NCBI GenBank assembly: GCA_023459275.1
Contig: JAEWVC010000101.1
Coordinates: 1-64,000 of the forward strand
Direction: 5' to 3'
DNA length: 64,000 nt
Origin: Bacillota bacterium
Lineage (GTDB): Bacteria > Bacillota > Clostridia > Christensenellales > Aristaeellaceae
The notes below the pieces were generated by a model, which ran no database searches, was not told the DNA's origin, and saw only the letters and a program-made list of their open reading frames with translations. Of this stretch, positions 60,873 through 64,000 are shown piece by piece; within the stretch, counting starts at the first letter, position 1; each line of letters starts with the position of its first letter. The translations under genes were made by a program, and so were the position numbers.

Positions 60873-62630
60873 CTATTCCTCTATTGGAATCATGATTTCT
60901 GTCACAAGCCCTGGCTTCTTTGGATTGCTTTTGAGCCTGAGATCCGCGCGCTCGCCATAGCGCAGCCTAAGCCGCTCAAAAATGCTGTAGATGCCATAGG
61001 AGTGGCCTGGAAGCTCGCTTAATAACATGCGATCGCATTCTTCAGGCGTCATCCCCTTTCCATCATCACAGATTTCGATATAAAGCATAGCGTTTTCATA
61101 TATCACCTTGATACTCAGTTCTCCCTTGTCGCGACGGGCAAAACCATGGATGATGCTATTTTCCACCAAGGGTTGCAATATCATATTAGGGACCATCAGC
61201 TCATACAACGATTTATCGCACGCTATCGACATCTCTACTTGTGGCTTACCCCGGAGGTTTTGTAATGCCACATAGCGTTGAGCATGTAACAGCTCATGCT
61301 CCAGGGTTGCCTCCTCGCTGCCCGGCTGCAGGCCGATCTTGTAAAAGTCGGAGAGCGCTTTAAGCATTTTGCATACCTTGTCCGCGTGGTAGTCCATGGC
61401 GGTCCACATGATGCTGTTAATGGCGTTGTACAGGAAATGCGGGTTGATCTGCGTCTGCAAAAGGCGGATACGCAGCAGCCGGTCGCGCTCGGCCATGTCC
61501 TTTGTCTTGTGAAGCAATGTGTCTATGCGGTGAAGCATCCTGTTGAAGTGCCGCTCGATCCGCCCCAGTTCATCCCCGCCCTCTTCGGGCAGCATGGCGG
61601 AAAGGTCCCCCTGCTCCACGCGCTCCATGCAGCAGATGATGCGGTCGATGCGCCTGAGGATGGAACGGGACAGAAGGTTGGCCAGCAGTAATGCCGCCAA
61701 TGTCAAAAGCACCACCATGGCGGCGGTGCGAAGGGTAATCCAAAGCACATTGCTTTGGTACTCGTTCAGCGGAAGCAGCGCAACAATCTTCCATCCGGTA
61801 TCCTTCAGCGTTTGACTCAGCACCTGAACAGTGCCGGAATTGTAGTTCAGCTTATTGGCGGGCATACCCTGGGCGGAATAAGCTTCCCAAAGCTTTACGG
61901 GCTCGGTCCACCCGCCCCCCTGTGCCAGCACCTGCCCGGAGGCGTCGCACAGCGTCAGCAGCGCGTCCCCCGACAGGTCGGCCTGGCGCAGCAGCCCCGC
62001 ATACATATCCCGGGGCTGCATGACAACCACGTATCCCAGCAGCCTGTCAAAATCCGTCATGCTGCGGATCATGCGCGCATAGGTGATGGTGTCGTAGCTG
62101 AACAGCGCGTTGCTGGCGATCAACTCGCTCCTGGACAGCCAAACGGGGCCGGGCAGAAGGCCGCCGTTTGTCTGTATGCCGTTTTGCCCAAGCAGCGTTT
62201 GAAACTGGGAGAGGCTGAGGCTGATGTACCCGTTGCCTGAGATCCACCGGATATCCTGGGCCCAAACCAGGCGGACGCCCAGCACCGCGTTTTCTGTCTC
62301 CAGGGAAGCAAACTTGTTCTTGATATCCCGGATATCGTCGATGCGCTGGGACATGGGATAATTTTCCGGCTCCAGGTGCATCAGGTCCATCATCTGCTGG
62401 TCGGACAGCAGTATGTCGGCGGCGTTGACGGCCTGGTTGCTGGCCTTTTTCACCAACTCCGCGGCCTGCTGAAGCGACATCAGCCCTGCGCGCAGGCTGA
62501 CCTGCGCATAGGCATCCACGGCGCTTCCGTGCAGCAGAAAGCTGGAAACCAGGAGCGGGATCAATACGCACAGGCAGGCAACAAACGTCAGCTGGTGCCT
62601 CAGGCTCATTTTTCCGGCGAATCTGCGCAT
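60873..62630 (-). CDS. YesM-like sensor histidine kinase
   Basis: A 585-residue sensor: first membrane helix (about 12-36), extracellular sensor domain to about 290, second helix, HAMP linker (RIDRIICCMERVEQGDLSAML), and a LytS/YesM His-kinase core with QTQINPHFLYNAINS and an ATPase domain containing VENSIIHG and DDGKGM. The ATG at 62630 follows AAGGATG; GTG at 62639 is the alternative. It is encoded 17 nt downstream of the response regulator. Such pairs sense a sugar or binding-protein complex and switch on a neighbouring importer, here the LplB-type gene starting at 63551. Confidence 0.9.
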   Translation of the reverse strand: MRRFAGKMSLRHQLTFVACLCVLIPLLVSSFLLHGSAVDAYAQVSLRAGLMSLQQAAELVKKASNQAVNAADILLSDQQMMDLMHLEPENYPMSQRIDDIRDIKNKFASLETENAVLGVRLVWAQDIRWISGNGYISLSLSQFQTLLGQNGIQTNGGLLPGPVWLSRSELIASNALFSYDTITYARMIRSMTDFDRLLGYVVVMQPRDMYAGLLRQADLSGDALLTLCDASGQVLAQGGGWTEPVKLWEAYSAQGMPANKLNYNSGTVQVLSQTLKDTGWKIVALLPLNEYQSNVLWITLRTAAMVVLLTLAALLLANLLSRSILRRIDRIICCMERVEQGDLSAMLPEEGGDELGRIERHFNRMLHRIDTLLHKTKDMAERDRLLRIRLLQTQINPHFLYNAINSIMWTAMDYHADKVCKMLKALSDFYKIGLQPGSEEATLEHELLHAQRYVALQNLRGKPQVEMSIACDKSLYELMVPNMILQPLVENSIIHGFARRDKGELSIKVIYENAMLYIEICDDGKGMTPEECDRMLLSELPGHSYGIYSIFERLRLRYGERADLRLKSNPKKPGLVTEIMIPIEE

Positions 62631-62647
62631 GGGCAGCACATCCTTGT

Positions 62648-63376
62648 CTAATCCCGGCTTTTCCGGTATTCGCTGGGCGTCAGGCCCATCGCTTTTTGAA
62701 ATATTTTTGAAAAATGGCGCGTATCCCGATAGCCGACAGCTTCACTGATTTCGCTTATACTCTTGCATGTGCCGCGAAGCAGCTTCGCTGCAGCCTGGAT
62801 GCGGCAATACGCCTCATATTGGCTGATGGTTTGCCCGGTTTCCCTGCGAAAGAGCATGCTCAGATAGTTGGGAGTGAAAAATGCGATCCTCGCCAGATCC
62901 TCCACGGCCGTATTCTCCATATAATGCTCCTGAATATAACGCATCACCTCAAAAATACTCCTTGAGGGCTGGCTTTCGGCGGAGACCGGAGGAACGGGCC
63001 GGTCCTTGAGCAGCATCACCGCCTGCTGCAATGCCTGGGTAACTTCCTCCATGCCCAGCGGCTTTTCCAGAAAATCCACCGCGCGGAGCCGGATTGCCGC
63101 ACGGTAATCTTCCGGCTGGGCATAGGCGCTCATGAATAGAATGTGGCAATCGGGATGGGCTTCATGGATGCACATGGCGGATTCGATACCGTTCAGCCCC
63201 GGCATGCGGACATCTGTAAGCAGAAGATCAGGCTTGCGCGCCCGGCACAATGCCAGGGCCTGCACTCCGTCCTCCGCAATGCCCGCCACCTTAAGGCCAA
63301 GGGCTCCCCAGGGCACGTGCTGGTAAAGGCCATTGAGAAAAATGGCGTCGTCGTCTGCAAGCACGATGGTGTGCAC
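62648..63376 (-). CDS. YesN-like response regulator with AraC DNA-binding domain
   Basis: A 242-residue regulator: receiver domain with acidic LADDD (7-10), phosphoacceptor Asp55 in LLLTDVRMPG and Lys in LEKPLG, then an AraC HTH pair (ARIAFFTPNYLSMLFRRETG and ISEISEAVGYRDTRHFSKIFQKAMG). The start is GTG at 63376 with GGAG upstream; the open frame continues upstream without a ribosome binding site. The receiver is complete. It forms a two-component pair with the sensor encoded next and likely activates the divergent importer. Confidence 0.9.
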   Translation of the reverse strand: MHTIVLADDDAIFLNGLYQHVPWGALGLKVAGIAEDGVQALALCRARKPDLLLTDVRMPGLNGIESAMCIHEAHPDCHILFMSAYAQPEDYRAAIRLRAVDFLEKPLGMEEVTQALQQAVMLLKDRPVPPVSAESQPSRSIFEVMRYIQEHYMENTAVEDLARIAFFTPNYLSMLFRRETGQTISQYEAYCRIQAAAKLLRGTCKSISEISEAVGYRDTRHFSKIFQKAMGLTPSEYRKSRD

Positions 63377-63472
63377 CTGTTTTCCACTCCTTTTCCGATA
63401 CCTATACATTCGTATATGTTGTGCAAAATTCCTGGTTTCATAGAAACATCCGTAGATATACCGCACCAAATC

Positions 63473-63515
63473 ATAGCAGGGACGCAGTGTAATACGGCTG
63501 CGGCCCTGCTATAAT
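63473..63515 (+). promoter_or_regulatory. Extended -10 promoter overlapped by an inverted repeat
   Basis: TGCTATAAT (63507-63515) is an extended -10 with no clear -35. Arms ATAGCAGGG (63473-63481) and CCCTGCTAT (63504-63512) form a 9-bp dyad that includes the -10. It drives the LplB-type gene at 63551. Confidence 0.5.
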
Positions 63516-63550
63516 GATTCCGCAGAAAATTGTGCGGGGAGAATGGGAAA

Positions 63551-64000
63551 GTGCATCAAGCAAACAGATCCGTGAGAAAGCGTCGCCCATCTCTGTTTAT
63601 GGAATGGGACCTGTATGCGCTGCTGCTGCCGGGAGTACTGGCAACGGTGGTCTTCAAATATGTCCCCATGGGCGGGCTGATCATTGCGCTGCAGGACTAT
63701 AACATTTTTGACGGCATGAGCGCCAGCCCGTTCGTGGGCCTGAAGCATTTCAGCGCGCTATTCCATGACAGCTACTTTTATGTGACGCTGTGGAATTCGT
63801 TCATCATTAGCTTTTACAAGCTGGTGTTTATCTTTCCCCTGCCCATCGCGCTGGCTGTGCTGCTCAATGAGGTCCGCTGCCATGCCTTCAAGCGCAGCAT
63901 TCAAACCACGGCGTACTTGCCTTACTTTTTGTCCTGGTCCATCGTCTACGGCATCTTTTTTACGCTTTTGTCCCGGGATGGCCCGGTGAACAATCTGATG
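63551..64000 (+). CDS. LplB-like sugar ABC permease, truncated by the window end
   Basis: The first 150 residues are present; the gene runs off the right edge. It begins with GTG at 63551 behind GGGGAG. Residues YALLLPGVLATVVFKYVPMGGLI form the LplB-type first helix, followed by NIFDGMSASPFVGLKHF, then a second and third membrane segment. It likely begins an LplB-LplC-binding-protein operon controlled by the divergent YesM/YesN pair. Confidence 0.88.
   Translation, partial: MHQANRSVRKRRPSLFMEWDLYALLLPGVLATVVFKYVPMGGLIIALQDYNIFDGMSASPFVGLKHFSALFHDSYFYVTLWNSFIISFYKLVFIFPLPIALAVLLNEVRCHAFKRSIQTTAYLPYFLSWSIVYGIFFTLLSRDGPVNNLM

Noticed and set aside
1..64000. tRNA, rRNA, CRISPR array, transposase, integrase or phage gene
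   Set aside because: I looked for repeat-spacer patterns, cloverleaf-like clusters and transposase or integrase motifs and saw none; the hairpins found sit at operon boundaries.

Overview
The window looks like chromosomal DNA of an anaerobic, carbohydrate-degrading member of the Bacillota (Clostridia-like, probably a gut or other anoxic habitat). The reasons are strong AGGAGG ribosome binding sites, near-consensus sigma-A promoters, YesM/YesN two-component signalling, LplB/LplC and CUT1 sugar importers, and an oxygen-sensitive glycyl radical enzyme. Base composition is GC-rich, which produces long antisense open frames that are not genes. I see no rRNA, tRNA, CRISPR array, transposase or phage gene. 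Species cannot be assigned from the sequence alone.

Layout. 0-3 kb (minus): otnC, otnK and a zinc alcohol dehydrogenase, which look like a four-carbon sugar-acid (tetronate) catabolic operon. 3.2-5.5 kb (minus): a Gfo/Idh/MocA oxidoreductase and an N-acetylhexosamine 1-kinase-like protein. 5.9-8.5 kb (plus): AraC and LacI regulators. 8.5-23.3 kb (minus): a large uptake locus with two solute-binding proteins, four CUT1 permeases, one shared MsmX/UgpC-like ATPase, an NHL/YIP1 membrane protein, a DUF5696 protein and a DUF1861 protein. 23.6-30.9 kb (minus): five tightly coupled genes encoding a glycyl radical activase, a glycyl radical enzyme with an unusual active-site motif, a secreted unknown protein and two GH130-like beta-propellers. 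31.1-38.2 kb: two further relatives of that secreted protein, a second DUF1861 protein and a six-hairpin glycosidase-like protein. 38.4-46.1 kb (minus): an LplB/LplC/solute-binding-protein importer followed by a clan GH-A glycosidase and a DUF6259-like protein. 46.4-52.5 kb (plus): ManA-like isomerase, ROK kinase, RpiR regulator, fucose/arabinose-isomerase-like protein and aldose epimerase. 52.6-60.3 kb: housekeeping and stress genes (VWA protein, DUF1538 membrane protein with a tandem PII protein, metal P-type ATPase, CHAP protein). 60.9-64 kb: YesM/YesN and the start of another LplB-type importer.

How it may work together (inference): extracellular glycan fragments are imported by the CUT1 systems, cleaved by the hydrolase/phosphorylase-like enzymes, and the sugars are phosphorylated, isomerised or epimerised by the kinase, ManA-like, isomerase and epimerase proteins. 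The most unusual part is the 23.6-38.2 kb block. There a non-canonical glycyl radical enzyme is co-transcribed with GH130-like proteins and a member of an apparently uncharacterised three-member protein family. Two of the promoters in this block share an 11-bp candidate operator.
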